From Eulemur rufifrons (lineage: Eukaryota; Chordata; Mammalia; Primates; Lemuridae), in contig NC_090986.1 in the NCBI RefSeq assembly GCF_041146395.1, positions 45,234,001 through 45,298,000 on the forward strand: a stretch of 64,000 nt of DNA, read 5' to 3'. The notes under the pieces were generated by a model. That model saw nothing but the letters and a program-made list of their open reading frames with translations. It did no database searches and had not been told where the DNA came from. The first letter of the stretch is position 1. Every line of letters begins with the position of its first letter. The translations under genes and the position numbers were made by a program. This document shows, one piece after another, positions 23,140-35,339 of this stretch.

Positions 23140-24450
23140 GTATTTGTAATGGAATGTATAAAAAGAGCAGGAGAAAGATCTGCTGGATGATTGGTTAGTG
23201 GAGCTTGCTTGTGTAGTGCATATGAGGTAGAAGAGGTTATTGAAGATAAAATACAAATACCTAAGTAAACAATTACATCGTTTACTGGGGTAGCAGATAT
23301 GGAACAAGGAATAAGTACCCTTTGGACACATTTCAAACATATATTTTAAGCAGAAAAATTATGATATATTATAGGCAACATATTAATTTCCACTTCCTAC
23401 TTTTGCACCTAAATTTAATGTAGGTTTTCTTTTCTGGTAAATTTAGTCTGCTCAGTGATCCACAGATTCAAATCTTAAAATTAAACATTGTTAGATATTT
23501 TCTCTATTGTTACCTCACAAATATTAATCTATATTTTAAGTAATTAATATTTGTATTAACTTATAGAAAATACTTATGCTCGGATGGAAGGATCAAGAAG
23601 TCCAAAATCATAAATTAACATCAAAATAACAAGTGATGGAAATTACTCCTTTTCATCTGCGACATGCCATTTTTACATTAATGTTTGAAAGTTGAAAATT
23701 AGAATAATTGATTTCCTGCATATGCACTTAATTGCAATATTTGCTACCATATTATTGAACTGAATATTAGATTGGCATTTAGCAAAACCTTTCATTTGCA
23801 GATTTTAAGCTTTTAAATTCTGTGCTCCCATCTGTCAGCTACAAGTCTATTCAGTCTATATCCTTTTCAAGTGGTGTTAACGCAACTTCATTACATAGTG
23901 ATATATACTATACAAATGTTAATTATGTATTTGACCTTGTTAATAACATAGCAATGTTGCAATTTTGATTTGCTTTTAAAAACTATAGATAATGAAAATT
24001 ATATAAAAGGATATAGAAAAGAATTATTAATGCAATTAGATGCAAACTTATTTAAATATGTAAGCATAAAATGCCCTTAACATGTTATTAATTTATTCAA
24101 TCTATTTTTAGGAGAAAGTAACAACATTCATGGTATATTGCTAATTTTTTCCAAATTTCATATACTATCATTCTTATGTGCTAATTAAGAAAAAAAGTAA
24201 TATAATAACATGACATTGTTTCAAGGTACCTCAAAAATAATTTTATGTGTTTTGCTAAGTAAAATTCAATTTCATATGTATTCCCTTTTTTGTGGGAAAT
24301 GATAATAAGCACAATATTTTGAAAGCCATTATTATCATAGTTGTGTCTTTTAATATTAAAATACAGCAGTCAATAAATTGTGTACATTTCTACATTTATG
24401 CTATCCACGTCTTGTCATATAATAATTAACATAATGATAAAGTAGGCAGA
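23140..24450. other. Unassigned AT-rich sequence
   Basis: No repeat family or gene is recognised. Confidence 0.45.
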
Positions 24451-24454
24451 AATC

Positions 24455-24499
24455 AGAGAGAGAGAGGGAAAGAAAGAGAGATAAAGAGAGAGAGAGAGA
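24455..24499. repeat. (GA)n-rich simple repeat
   Basis: GA runs are interrupted by 'ggaaagaaa' and 'ataaa'. It is a purine-only tract on this strand apart from one T. Confidence 0.9.
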
Positions 24500-26250
24500 C
24501 TAGCATCTGCTTGCTATCAATTGTACCAGTAAAATAAAGAAATCAACTGGGATAGACACAGTGGGGTTTTATGTGCCATCTTCTCCTAATAAGATCACAT
24601 TTTCAAAAAATCAATCTGCATATATACGGTAAAATCTAGGCCCACTGAAGACACTAAGCTCCAGCTTTCTTAAATGGCAACAAAGGTAAAAGGCAAAGAA
24701 ACAAAAAGAATCTAAGGAAATTAGTTGTCTGCAACAGAAGAAATAGGCTTAACACAAATTCACAAAATAAACCAACATCCTACTGAAATACCAAGAGAGA
24801 ACAAATTACTGGCAGAGCACAAACTACATAAAAAGACCATTTATTGTCATGAATATTCATGCCACCTGTGTTCCACATGCAAGAGAACTTTAGCAAGATC
24901 TTCCTGAAGTTTCTTGGCATTGTAACTAACAGTCCAAACATAAAACTTCTAAAGAAACACAAAATTTGGCACTGAAGAAAGAGAAAGTTTGAGGAAAAAA
25001 AAGGGGATATACATTTTTCTCCAGGGGGCACATATCAGTGTGTAGTGTCCTCAAATAATGGAATGTGTGATGAGACAATTCACTGTGCCCTGCAAATTCT
25101 GGGTTTATTGGACAAGGAGTTCATGATCGGAATGAAAACCAGAGCTTCAAGTGGTTATCAGTTGTATTACTCGTACACTCAGTGCCAGAAGTTAGGCTAG
25201 AAATATATTTATAGTAAATTCTAAAACAATTAATTCACAATACCTCCTTCTTGAAGGTGAGTTGTTTTGAATACTGCTATAAATGTTAGTAGGCAAGTAG
25301 TGAAAGTTTAAATAATATAAATGCAGATAAAATGATTCTGAAGAATAGTGGTATAAATAAGCAATAAATGAGTCTAAATTTTCTTTATATTATGGCAATT
25401 TGTTAATTGGGTATTGATTTCCTATTTTTTTATTGTGCAGAAAAATGAATATCTAGTTTCTTTTATTCTTGTATGATTTTTATATATTGTTGTGATCTGA
25501 AGAGATACTTTAGTGCTTTAAAAATACTAGCTATTTTTATTCTAAGTTATATTAGTTGGTAAAATTACTGAGCAATCTTTTGTTGTTTATGAAAAGGATG
25601 AAAGTTCAACTTTGTGGTTTTTGAAAATATGCTATCAATGTGCATAAACCATCATTTTTTTCAACTGCTTATTATGCACCTTTAGAAATAATGTCAATAT
25701 CTCTGAGGACTTTTACAACCGATATAGACAAGTTTTAATTAATTATAGAAAAAAGGCATGAATCACAAACTTAAAGATTTTTCATTTAAAAAAGAGAAAG
25801 TTTTCATATTATGAGCCAGCATTGTATTAGAAGCTAAGAATGGAAACATAAATAAAATGCCAACCCTGCTTTTGGGAATCTCAAATCAGCTTAATAGCTA
25901 AACACAACTCAATATATTTCTGACTTCACTAAATTGGATGAAACATGTCTTACACAATTGGTGAAAACTCTTACTCACAGCAGGGGGAAAGGTTCTATGT
26001 GTATACAAGGTAGAAGAGTGAAGCTTTTTATTAAAAAAAAACACACACATTTCTTTTTAAAAGTAGCTTCCTAAAGATGGTGCATTACAATCACATTTTG
26101 GTATAGATGTAGGAATGACATATGAAGTGTAACAGTGCAGATGTGGGGAGCTGAAATATCAAAATATCATAAGGTATAAAAAATATATATGGTACAGGAT
26201 TGTATATGATTTTTACTCTGAATTTCCATGTTTTTACTTTGGAAGATTAT
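24500..26250. other. Unassigned sequence, possibly with an L2 scrap
   Basis: Most of it is unplaced. 'atgagccagcattgtattag' 'aagctaagaatg' near 25.8 kb resembles the antisense L2 phrase 'ctatgtgccaggcactgttctaggcgctggg', but only weakly. Frames at 24725-24907 (+) and 24780-25031 (-) overlap on opposite strands and show no domain. Confidence 0.4.
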
Positions 26251-26262
26251 ACTACTAAGGAT

Positions 26263-27020
26263 TTTTTTTTTAATTTCAAAATATTTAAGGAGTGCAAATG
26301 CTTTTGTTACATGAATGCCTTTTATAATGCTTAAGTCAAGGCACTTAGTGTGCCCATCACCTGAATAGTGTTCACTGTATCCAACAGTAAGTTTTTACCT
26401 CTCTCACACTTCCCCCCTTCTTGATTTCCAATGTCCTTTACATCACTTTGGGCTTGTGTTTGCCCATTGATTATCTTAAAATTATTAGAGAGTTCATGTG
26501 GTGTTTTTTTTTTTCCACTCCTGAGATACTTCACTTAAAATAATGGTCTTCGGTTCCATCCAAGTTGCTATAAAAGACATTATTTCATTTCTTTTTTATG
26601 GCTGAGTAGTACTCCATGGTGTGTCTGTCTGTGTAGGTATGTGTGTGTACCCACACCATATTTTCTTAATCCACTCATGAATTGATGGGCACTTAGATTG
26701 ATTCCACATCTTTGCAATTTTGAACTGTACTGCAATAAACATTTGAGTCACTAACCATCAGGGAAATGCAAATTATAACCACAGTGAGATATCATCTCAC
26801 CCCTGTCAGAATGATCATTACTAAAAAGTCAAAAAACAATACATGCTGGTGTGGATGCAGAGAGAAAGAAATGCTTATACACTGTTGGTGGGACTGTAAA
26901 TTAGTACAACCTCTATGGAAAACAGTATGGAGATTCCTCAAAGAAATAAATGTAGACTTACTGTTTAACCCAGTAATCCCACTATTGGGTATCTGCCCAA
27001 AGAAATAGAAGTCATTTTAT
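26263..27020 (-). mobile_element. L1 retrotransposon copy with inverted 5' part (twin priming)
   Basis: From 26263 to about 26745 the copy is antisense: a poly-T start, 3' UTR, then 'ggctgagtagtactccatgg' and 'tttgcaattttgaactgtac'. From about 26750 to 27020 the sequence is sense L1 ORF2 ('agggaaatgcaaattataac', 'cactgttggtgggactgtaa', 'gggtatctgcccaaagaaat'). The two parts are nearly contiguous in a normal L1, so one end was inverted on insertion. CTAAGGAT occurs on both sides (26255-26262 and 27021-27028) as the target duplication. The 80-codon + frame is ORF2 C-terminal debris. Confidence 0.9.
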
Positions 27021-27028
27021 CTAAGGAT

Positions 27029-27765
27029 AATTTAAAAAAAGTGGGTGTATAGAATCTTCTACTTTTATTGTTTTAAAAATATATAAATGTGAGTCTAGAA
27101 TCCTCTGCTTTTTAGAGGAGACTTGAATCTCTGCATTGTCAAGGATAGCAACAAGTTGGAAGTTACAAGTGCTAGCAAGGAACAATGAATCTGAAACTAT
27201 TATTTTAAAAATGTTGTGTCCTACCAACAATGGCCCAGGAACCTTACATTAAGCCAGCACTCCAATGATTTCTTCTTATCTGATACTCAGACTATTGACT
27301 GGAATAAGAACTGGAGAATATTATGCAGATCAAGTAGTATAACTGTTCTTACCCACAGTATTGCCGACACAAAGAGATTAAAAACATGTTTGCGTTGAAA
27401 GTAGAAAAAGAGAAAGAGAAATGAACAATGAAAAGAAAGCAAAGGAATAGATAGAATGTACAAAAATGAAAGATGAAGTACAAATGCTGATGGTGGCTTT
27501 ATTTTGAGTGAGCTTCAAAAGGATTACGATTTAGGATAGTAAACATGGAAATGTGGATTGAAGAAAGAAAAAGAGATTTATTATATGTATAAGGGCAGAT
27601 GTCGGCACCATTGTTTCCCTGCAATCCTAAGTTACAACAAATCAAAATAAACAAAAATTATATCAATTATGTATATCTATATACATGCCCACTTTCCATA
27701 TATACTTCCCGTACATACTTACTATACTTACTTTCCATAATGAAGGCATTTCTAATTGTATATCC
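27029..27765. other. Unassigned sequence
   Basis: Lies between two L1 copies. Nothing is recognised. Open frames at 27021-27230 (-) and 27216-27398 (+) have no supporting signal. Confidence 0.45.
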
Positions 27766-27767
27766 TT

Positions 27768-28119
27768 TTTTTAAATTTTTTTTATTTCAGGATATTATGG
27801 GGGTGCAAACATTTTGGTTACATGTTATGACTTTGCCACATCCGAACCATGATTTGAGATGTGCTCTTTCCCCCCTTACAAGGCTCACCACATCCATTAG
27901 TTGTGAGTTTACCCACCACCAACCCCCCAACCCCCAAAGAATATTACTACTGTGTGAGCAGTGTAGTGTTGATCTGTCAGTGCCAATTTAATGGCCAGTA
28001 CATGTGGTGCCTATTCTTCCATTCTTGTAATACCTCCCTTTGGAGGATGGCTCAAGGTCTATCGAGGAAAATATAAGAGGTGCTAGATCACCGTCGTTTT
28101 TTATAATTGAGTAGTATTT
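27768..28119 (-). mobile_element. L1 3' end, strepsirrhine type, antisense
   Basis: A T-rich start (reverse of the poly-A tail) leads into 'atttcaggatattatggggg' 'tgcaaac', then a C-rich stretch, 'gatctgtcagtgccaattta', 'tacatgtggtgcctattctt' and 'aggtgctagatcaccgtcgt'. This is the 3' UTR of the L1 lineage common in lemurs and lorises. The copy is 5'-truncated. The 130-codon + frame across it is antisense and not a gene. Confidence 0.85.
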
Positions 28120-28139
28120 GTATTTCTTTAAAATTTTTG

Positions 28140-28592
28140 CTACTCAAAGAGGTACAAAACAAAGACAAGAACAAGAAACTTGGAATCAGAGCCTCTGTAT
28201 TCTAGAGCTGTCTCTCTTGTAATTAGAACTAATGGAGATAGAGAGTAGAATAATAGTTCTCAGAGCCTAGGAATTGTAGTGTGGTGGGAGTAGAGAGGAG
28301 ATGGTTAATGGATAAAGAAATATAGTTAGAGAAAAGGAATAAGATCTAGTCCTCCATAGCACTATAGTTAACAACAATTTTTTTATATATTTCAAAATAA
28401 CTAATAGAATTGAAATTTTCCTAATACAAAGACAGAATAAATCCTTGAGGTGATGGATATCCCAATTACCCTGATTTTACCATTACATATTGTAAGTTTG
28501 TATCAAAATATCACATATACCCCACAAATATATATACAACTATCATGTATCCATAATAATTAAAAATTTAAAAAATTTAAAAATACTAGCTC
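28140..28592 (+). mobile_element. Older L1 3' UTR, sense
   Basis: 'gagatggttaatggataaag', 'ataagatctagtcctccata', 'agttaacaacaattt', 'tatttcaaaataactaatag', 'ggtgatggatatcccaatta' and 'cacatataccccacaaatat' give the 3' UTR of an old L1. It ends in 'aattaaaaatttaaaaaa', its degraded tail. It is 5'-truncated and has no coding part. Confidence 0.8.
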
Positions 28593-30369
28593 ATGTTTTT
28601 GGATACACATGTATAATGATGTAATCTTGTGAAATCAACAACCAAAAGAGTTGGAATAGAGCTGTCAAGTAGCAGTTTTCATATCTTATTATGTTTAATA
28701 TGGTACAAATTCAAATTGATAGAGTGCTAAAACTTTAGGATTTTAAGTGCAATCTCCTTGAGGATCACAAGTAAAATAGCATAGAATATGCAAAAAAAGA
28801 AATGAAAAAGGAACTTAAATGTTACACTACAAAAATATCACCTAAACATAAAAGAAAACAGTAATGCAGAATATGAAGGGCAAAATATTAATAGCTATAA
28901 GGCATATAGAAAGCACATAGCAAAATGGCAGAAGTAAAGATCTACTTATCAGTAATTACTTTAAATAAAAATGGATAAATCTCTTCAATCAAAAGGCAGA
29001 GATTGACACAATAGCTAAAAACACATGATCTAACTGCATGCTATCTACAGGAGACTCAATTTAGATTCAAATGCTCACATATTAATAGTTTCAAAGTGAA
29101 AGGATTGGGAAAAAAGATATTGCATGCAAATAGTACTGAAACCATAGTGGGGGTGGTCATACTATCAGAGAAAATAAATTTTATATCAGAAAAGTTTATG
29201 AGAGACAATGAAGAAAATTATCTATTCATAAAAGGTTCAATACAGTAGGAAGATGTAACTGTTATAAATATTTAGGTACCTAGTACTAATAACAAACTAT
29301 CAATATATATAAAGCAAAACTAACAGAATTAAAGGAAGAAATAAATAGTTCCATAATAATAGAAAATTCAATACCCCACTCTCAATAATGGATAGAATAA
29401 TCAGACATGAAATCTGTAAGTAAATAGAAGACCCAACAACACAATAAATCAACTAGGTCAAATAGACATATACAGAACATTTTATTTAAAAACAGCATAC
29501 ACATTATCCTCAAGTGCACAAGAAACATTTTCCAAGGTTTATCTTATGTTAGGCCACAAATGATGTCTTAATAGATTTAAAATGATAGGTAGCACACAAA
29601 TTTTCTTTTTTGATGACAACAGGATAAAGTTAGATATTGATAATAGAAGCAAAACTGAAAAAATCACAAGTTAGTAGCAATTAAGCATCATACTTTTAAA
29701 CAACCAAATGGATGAAAGAAATCAAAGAAGAAATTATAGCAGAAATTAGAAAATACTTACAAATGAATGAAAAAGAAAACACAATATACCAAAACGTGTG
29801 GGATGTATTGAAAGCAGGTCGAGGGGCTATATTTATAGCTTACATTTAAAAAAACAATAAAGATCTCAAATTAACATCCTAACTCTGTAACTTAAAAACT
29901 GAAAAAGAAGAATAAACAAAACTCACAGCTAGCAGAAGAAATGAAAAAATAAATACTTGAATAGTGATCAATGAAATAGAGACCAGAAAAACAAAAGAAA
30001 AAATCAATAAAATTAAAAGTTGGTTCCTTGAAAAAATAAAAAAAATTGACAAACCTTAAGCTGTACGTACTGAAAAAGAGAGAGAGAGAAGACTCAAATT
30101 ATTAAAAGAATAAATGGAAGTGGACTATTACTACTGATTCTACAGAAATAATAAGTATCATAAGAATATTATGAACAACTGTACACCAAGAAATTGATAA
30201 CCTAGCTGAAGTTGACAAATTCTTAGAAATAGTAAAATGACCAAGACTAAATCATGAAGAAATAGAAAATCTGAGTAGACCTATAATTAGTAAGGAGATG
30301 GAACCAGTAATCAAAAATCTCCCCAGAAAGAAAACCCTTGGACCTCATGGCTTCACTGCAAATTGTACC

Positions 30370-30406
30370 AAACATTTGAAGAAGTAATACCAATCTTCAA
30401 ATGTTT
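30370..30406. repeat. Perfect 13-bp inverted repeat inside the L1 ORF2 relic
   Basis: AAACATTTGAAGA (30370-30382) and its exact reverse complement (30394-30406) are separated by 11 bases. The L1 consensus has 'caaacatttaaagaag' in the first arm but not the matching second arm, so the symmetry arose in this copy. Confidence 0.85.
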
Positions 30407-31497
30407 TCAAAAAATTGAAGAGAAGAAAACCCTTCATAACTTATTGTGTGAGGTTAGTATTATCCTGATAGCAAAGTTAATGATACTACAAAATAAGAAA
30501 ACTATAGACTATTCTCCTTTATGAGCATTGACGTAAGATTCTTAACGAATTACAAGCAAAGTGAATTAAGGAGCATATTAAAAATATTTATGCACCGTGA
30601 CCATGATTTTTTTCTTGGAATGCAAGGATGGTTCAACATATGACAATCAATTAATGTTATGCACTGTATTAATGGAATGAAAGAACAAATCACATGATTA
30701 TTTCAATTGATGCAGAAAAGGTATTTGACAAAATTCAAGTCCTTTTTGTGAAAAAAAAATTCAATAATCTAGGAATAGGAAAAAACCTCAACATAATAAA
30801 ACACATATATGAAAAACTTACAGTGAACACACTATTCAGTTGTGAAAGACTGAGAAATATTTTTCTCTAAGATCAGGACTAAGACAAGGATGCCTGCTTT
30901 TATCCTTTATATTCAACATAGTACAACAAGTTCTATCCAGAAGAGTAAGGCAAAGAAAACCAATAAAAGACCTCCCAATTGGAAAAGAAGAAATAAAATT
31001 TTTTGTTTGCAGAAGATATGATCTTATATGTAGAAAGTCCTAAAGATGTCACAAAAATATGTTAGAAAAAAAAATTCAACAAAGTAGCAGGACACAAAGT
31101 CAACCCACAAAATAAGTTGCATTTTTATGTACTTAAAATGAACAATTTGAAAAGAAAATTACCAAAATGATTCTATTTACAATAGCATCAAAAAGAATAA
31201 AATACTTAGAATTTAATCAAGGAGGTAAAAGACTGATACAATGATACTACAAAACATTGCTAAAAGATATTAAAGACATAAATAAATGGAAGCACATTCC
31301 ATATTCAAGGATTGCCAAAATATTAAAATGTCAATATTAGCCAAAGAAATGTACAGATTCAAAGAATCATAATCAAAATCCTAACTTTTTTTTATAGAAA
31401 TTGAAAAATCCATCCTAAAATTTATGTGGACTCTCAAGTGACTCTGAATAGCTAAAATCATCTTGAAAGAGAATAATAAAGCAGTAGGACTCACACT

Positions 31498-31724
31498 TTT
31501 TTTTTTTTTAATTTCAGCATATTATGTAGGTACAAAAGTTTAGGTTACATATATTGCCCTTGGTCCCCCTGACCCCACCCCTGAATCAGAGCTTCCAGTG
31601 TGTCCATCCCCCAGAGGGTGCACATCACACTCATTATGTATGTATACACCCATCCCCTCCCCCCCACATCTGCCCCACACCCTATTAATGTTATTCCTAA
31701 ATGTGCTCTTAGGTGATGGAAAGT
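31498..31724 (-). mobile_element. L1 3' end, strepsirrhine type, nested in the older L1
   Basis: Poly-T is followed by 'aatttcagcatattatgtag' 'gtacaaaagtttaggttac', the C-rich block 'cccatcccctcccccccaca', 'ttaatgttattcctaaatgt' and 'gctcttaggtgatgg'. The host L1 breaks at 'ggactcacact' and resumes at 'tacacttc', so a short target duplication around 'acactt' is likely. The L1 is 5'-truncated to about 230 bases. Confidence 0.85.
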
Positions 31725-33130
31725 ACACTTCTTTTTTAAAAACTTACTACAAAGTTACAATTATAAAAATTATGGTACTTGTACAATGACCACAAATATA
31801 GACCAATGAGACAGAGTAGAGCCCCCAAATAGATGCTGGCATATATGGTCAAACGATTTTTGACAAGCATTCCAAGACCACTTACTGAGGGAAAAGACAG
31901 TCTTCTCATTAAATGATACTGAGAAAAATGGATATCCATATTCAAAAGACTGCAGTTGGGCCCTTATCTAATACCATATACAAAAATTAACTCAAAATGG
32001 GTCAAAGACTTAAAATAATTCAGGGAGTTGTAATTGACAAGATTTCTTGAATATGGCAGCAAAAACACAGACAAGAAAAAATGCACAAATTAAAATAGAA
32101 AAAAAATTTAAAAAGCACATCAAAAGAGTATCAGCAAAGTGAAAAGATATCACAGAATGGGATAAAACATTTTCAAATCATATATCCGATAAAGGATTAA
32201 TATCCACAGTATACAGAAAATTCCTAAAACTCAAAAACAGCAAAACAAACAAACTGATTCACACATGGGCAAACTACTTGAATATACATTTCTCCAAAGA
32301 AAACATATAAATGGCCAATAAGCACATGAGCCAATAAGCACTCATCATCACTAATAATTGTGGAAATACAAATCAAAACTACAATGAGATTCCACTTCAT
32401 ACTCTTTAGAATAAAAAAAACCCCAGAAAATATCATGTGTAGGCAAGATTGTGGGGAAATTGTGCAACTGTGCACTTTTGCTGAAAATGTAAAATGGCAC
32501 AGCCACTATTGAAAACACTATGACAGTTCCTCAAAAAAAAAATAATTAAACATGGATTTACCATATGATTCCACAATTCTACTTCTCAGTATTTACCCAA
32601 AGAATTGAAAACAGGGTCTCAAAGGGATATTTTTATACTCATGTTCATAACAGTATTATCCACAATAGCTAAAACATGAAAGCCACTCAAGTATCCATCA
32701 ACAGATGAATGCATAAACAAAGTATGCTATACACATACAATGGAATATTATTCAGCCTTAAAAAGCAAGGAAATTCTGACATCTGCTACAACATGGTTGA
32801 ACCTTGAGGACATTATGCTAAACGAAATAGGCCAGTCACAGAAAGACAAATATTGTGTTTTTCTGCTTATATGAGATACCTAAAGTAGTCAAAATCATAC
32901 AGACTGACAGCTGAATAGTGGTTGTGGTAAGGGAGGGAGAATTGGGCAGTTAGTGTTTAACTGGTACAGAGTTTCAGCTTTACAAGATGAAATGAGTTAG
33001 GGAGATGGATGGTGTTGATGGTTGCAAAATATTATGAATACATTTTATACCACTGAACTGTATACTTTAAAAAATTATGAAGATGGTAAATTTTATATCT
33101 ATTGTATCCCACTAGAACATTGGAAAAAAA

Positions 33131-34760
33131 TGTCATGGACCATATAAAGAGTATGTTTTTGTTTGTTTATCTTTTATTGTTATTCTAATTTAAAAGAAAG
33201 AATACTTCAGAAGGATTAACTACTCAGAGATTTGGGGATTTTTTTTTTTTTTTTTTTTTGGTAAACAAAATTAATAAGATATTTCCCATGAGAGTAAATT
33301 AAATTTTTTCTAGAGTAATTAGGAAATATGTATCAAGAATTCTAAAGAACTCAAACTATTAACTCTAGCTATGGTAAGAAAAAGAATTAGAATTATATGG
33401 GAAAGTTAACACTATTTAAGGATTGTGGAAATGATTCCAATTCTGCATGCTTAACAGAGGCAAAATATAAGCTATTTGTAATATAAAAATTATTTCTATA
33501 TATAGCATGGAGGACTGGAAAGATATATACCAGTATCATAACAAGGGTCTATTAATAGTTGAATGATAGTATTATTTGTAATTGGCAGTTTAAATTTTCT
33601 TATATTTTTCTATATTTTTCAGATTTCTTATATTTTAGAAATACAATGTTTTTTTTTACTAAATACCAATTAAATGTCTACTAATGTTCTGGAAACTTCA
33701 GGTAAATTGGTAAAGGGAGCTAATCATATTTGGTAAGAAAATGTAGCATTATTAAATATTATATTAAAAATTTTCTTTAGATGTAACTAAAAAACTGGTT
33801 CATATTTCAAAGGTGTTTATATGTGTTGCTGTTATGTTTCCTGCATTAATTGATTTAATTCAATTAATTGTGATATAGTCCAATGCTTTTTATTAATAAA
33901 AGAATGATTGATGTAGAACATAAGAATTGACCTCCCGTTTGGAGAAGTTTTATTGCTATGAAAAAACTGAGACCAACCATCAAAATGTAGAGAGGTTTAC
34001 TATTACAGAAAGCAATACAAGTGAAACAGATGTTTGGGGTTTTTTGTTGTTGTTGTTGTTATTCATTTAGTTAAAATAGCCTACATACAGTAAGGCTTTA
34101 GAAGAAGCTGAGAGTTAACAATTTTAAAAACTCCTTTTTCATTATTTTGATAAATTGATTTTTATATTTTCATAGCAATAAAAGATGTATCCATTGAAAT
34201 AAGTCTTCTTTTGTGGAACACAGTTTAGTTCTGCACAATAATCTGAACCCAGCTAAGCACACGTGTAAGAACCATTATGCATTTCCCCTACTTGCCTCAT
34301 TAGACTCAGCATTCAAAAGAGATCAATGACTAGGCTGAATTGACAAAATATGCATTTTCCCTTTCCCTGATGTGCTAAGACAGATAGAAAATATTGCTTT
34401 CGGTTTTTTTTCATTCCTCTAAAGCATTTCAGCTTTCATTTCTGTAAGTGTTATCACATTCAACGACTTCAACACACTCTCCATTTCTCTAGCAATCTGT
34501 TAGTGATCTGCTCCTTTCATCTCTCCACAGATTTGTCCTAATGAAATCATTATGGCTGAACTGTTGTTTTTCATCCGCCTTTATTCCATCTCTATATGAT
34601 AATAATGATCTCATTTTATTTTCAGAAACACTGACACACAGCTATAGTTTTGAGTCATTATTTTTATGTTTCTTAAAAGAAAAGTAATTGATTCTCTAAA
34701 TATTCCGTTTTGTGTATTTACTGAAAGTGAATAGAAGACAATAACGGTGCATTTATTCTG
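33131..34760. other. Unassigned AT-rich sequence with a T21 run
   Basis: A T21 homopolymer lies at 33239-33259 and a (TTG)n tract at about 34043-34061. I see no gene and no assignable transposon. Confidence 0.5.
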
Positions 34761-34764
34761 AAAG

Positions 34765-34990
34765 GTGGTAGAGTGGAGTGTTAGGAGATAACTCTCTGGC
34801 TTCAGAATAAACTGGGTTCAAATCTTCTCTCTGCTACTTAGAACTATGTGATCTTAAACATGTTGCTTAATCTCAGTAAACTTGTGCTAATTCATAGGTT
34901 TACTGTAAGCATTAAATGAGACAGTGCATATAAAATAATTAACTCAGTCCCCAGTACATGGAAGTCAAGCTAAATGCTTTCCAACAATAG
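34765..34990 (+). repeat. MIR SINE, nearly complete
   Basis: The full order is visible: 'tggcttcagaataaactggg' 'ttcaaatcttctctctgcta' (tRNA-like head), 'tgatcttaaacatgttgctt', 'aatctcagtaaac', 'aggtttactgtaagcattaa' 'atgagacagtgcatataaa', and 'cagtccccagtacatgg'. It is a classic MIR, worn but clear. Confidence 0.85.
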
Positions 34991-35339
34991 AGCCTGCTTT
35001 TATGACTCAAAGCTATGTGTATGGATGCACGCAGCTATGCTTTGTTCTAATGTCTAGCATAGGTACACCTATGCAGTTACAAGTCTTTATCAGTCAATAT
35101 TAACTAACTCTTTTTTATATCTTCTGCCATCCTCCCTAACAATAAAAAAATTAAAGGATCTTTCAATCTGTTGCAATTAACCTTTAGTAAGCTTAAAACC
35201 ATATAATCATGTATAGGTAAAGAATACTTTAAGTTAATACTATGCTGAATATGAGCATGAGGCTGTGGTTTAAGGGTGGGGACATCAGAATGCTCAAACT
35301 CTTCATGTAAATCTGATATTTTCCTTTTTCTTTTTAAAC
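34991..35339. other. Unassigned sequence
   Basis: Nothing is recognised. The 88-codon minus-strand frame (35104-35370) ends at the edge of the L1 and has no known domain. Confidence 0.4.

Larger units (their letters stand above)
28940..32640 (+). pseudogene. L1 ORF2 pseudogene (endonuclease plus reverse transcriptase)
   Basis: An intact ORF2p has about 1,275 residues, nicks target DNA and copies L1 RNA there. Here domain order is kept but no long frame survives, because stops occur every few dozen codons. Endonuclease QET is visible. The second residue of the metal-binding Asp pair in the reverse transcriptase reads Glu-Asp instead of Asp-Asp (gaa gat, 31012-31017). The motif blocks are no longer in one frame, as expected for neutral decay. 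Confidence 0.85.
28640..33130 (+). mobile_element. Old L1 (L1M type), about 4.5 kb, near-complete ORF2, dead
   Basis: The order is: the L1 spacer ('aaacataaaagaaaacagta'), the ORF2 endonuclease region with CYLQET (its Glu at 29051-29053), the reverse transcriptase region with IDAEKVFDKI (30706-30735), the active-site motif as FAED (31006-31017, normally FADD), the C-terminal region ('ggggaaattgtgcaactgtg'), and a 3' UTR ending near a short A-run. ORF1 and the 5' UTR are absent. Stops and frame changes are very frequent. A younger L1 3' end splits it at 31.5-31.7 kb. Confidence 0.9.

Noticed and set aside
27599..27991. Longest open frame of the window (130 codons, +)
   Set aside because: Its second half is the antisense 3' UTR of an L1 and its first half is AT-rich. 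It has no domain or start context.
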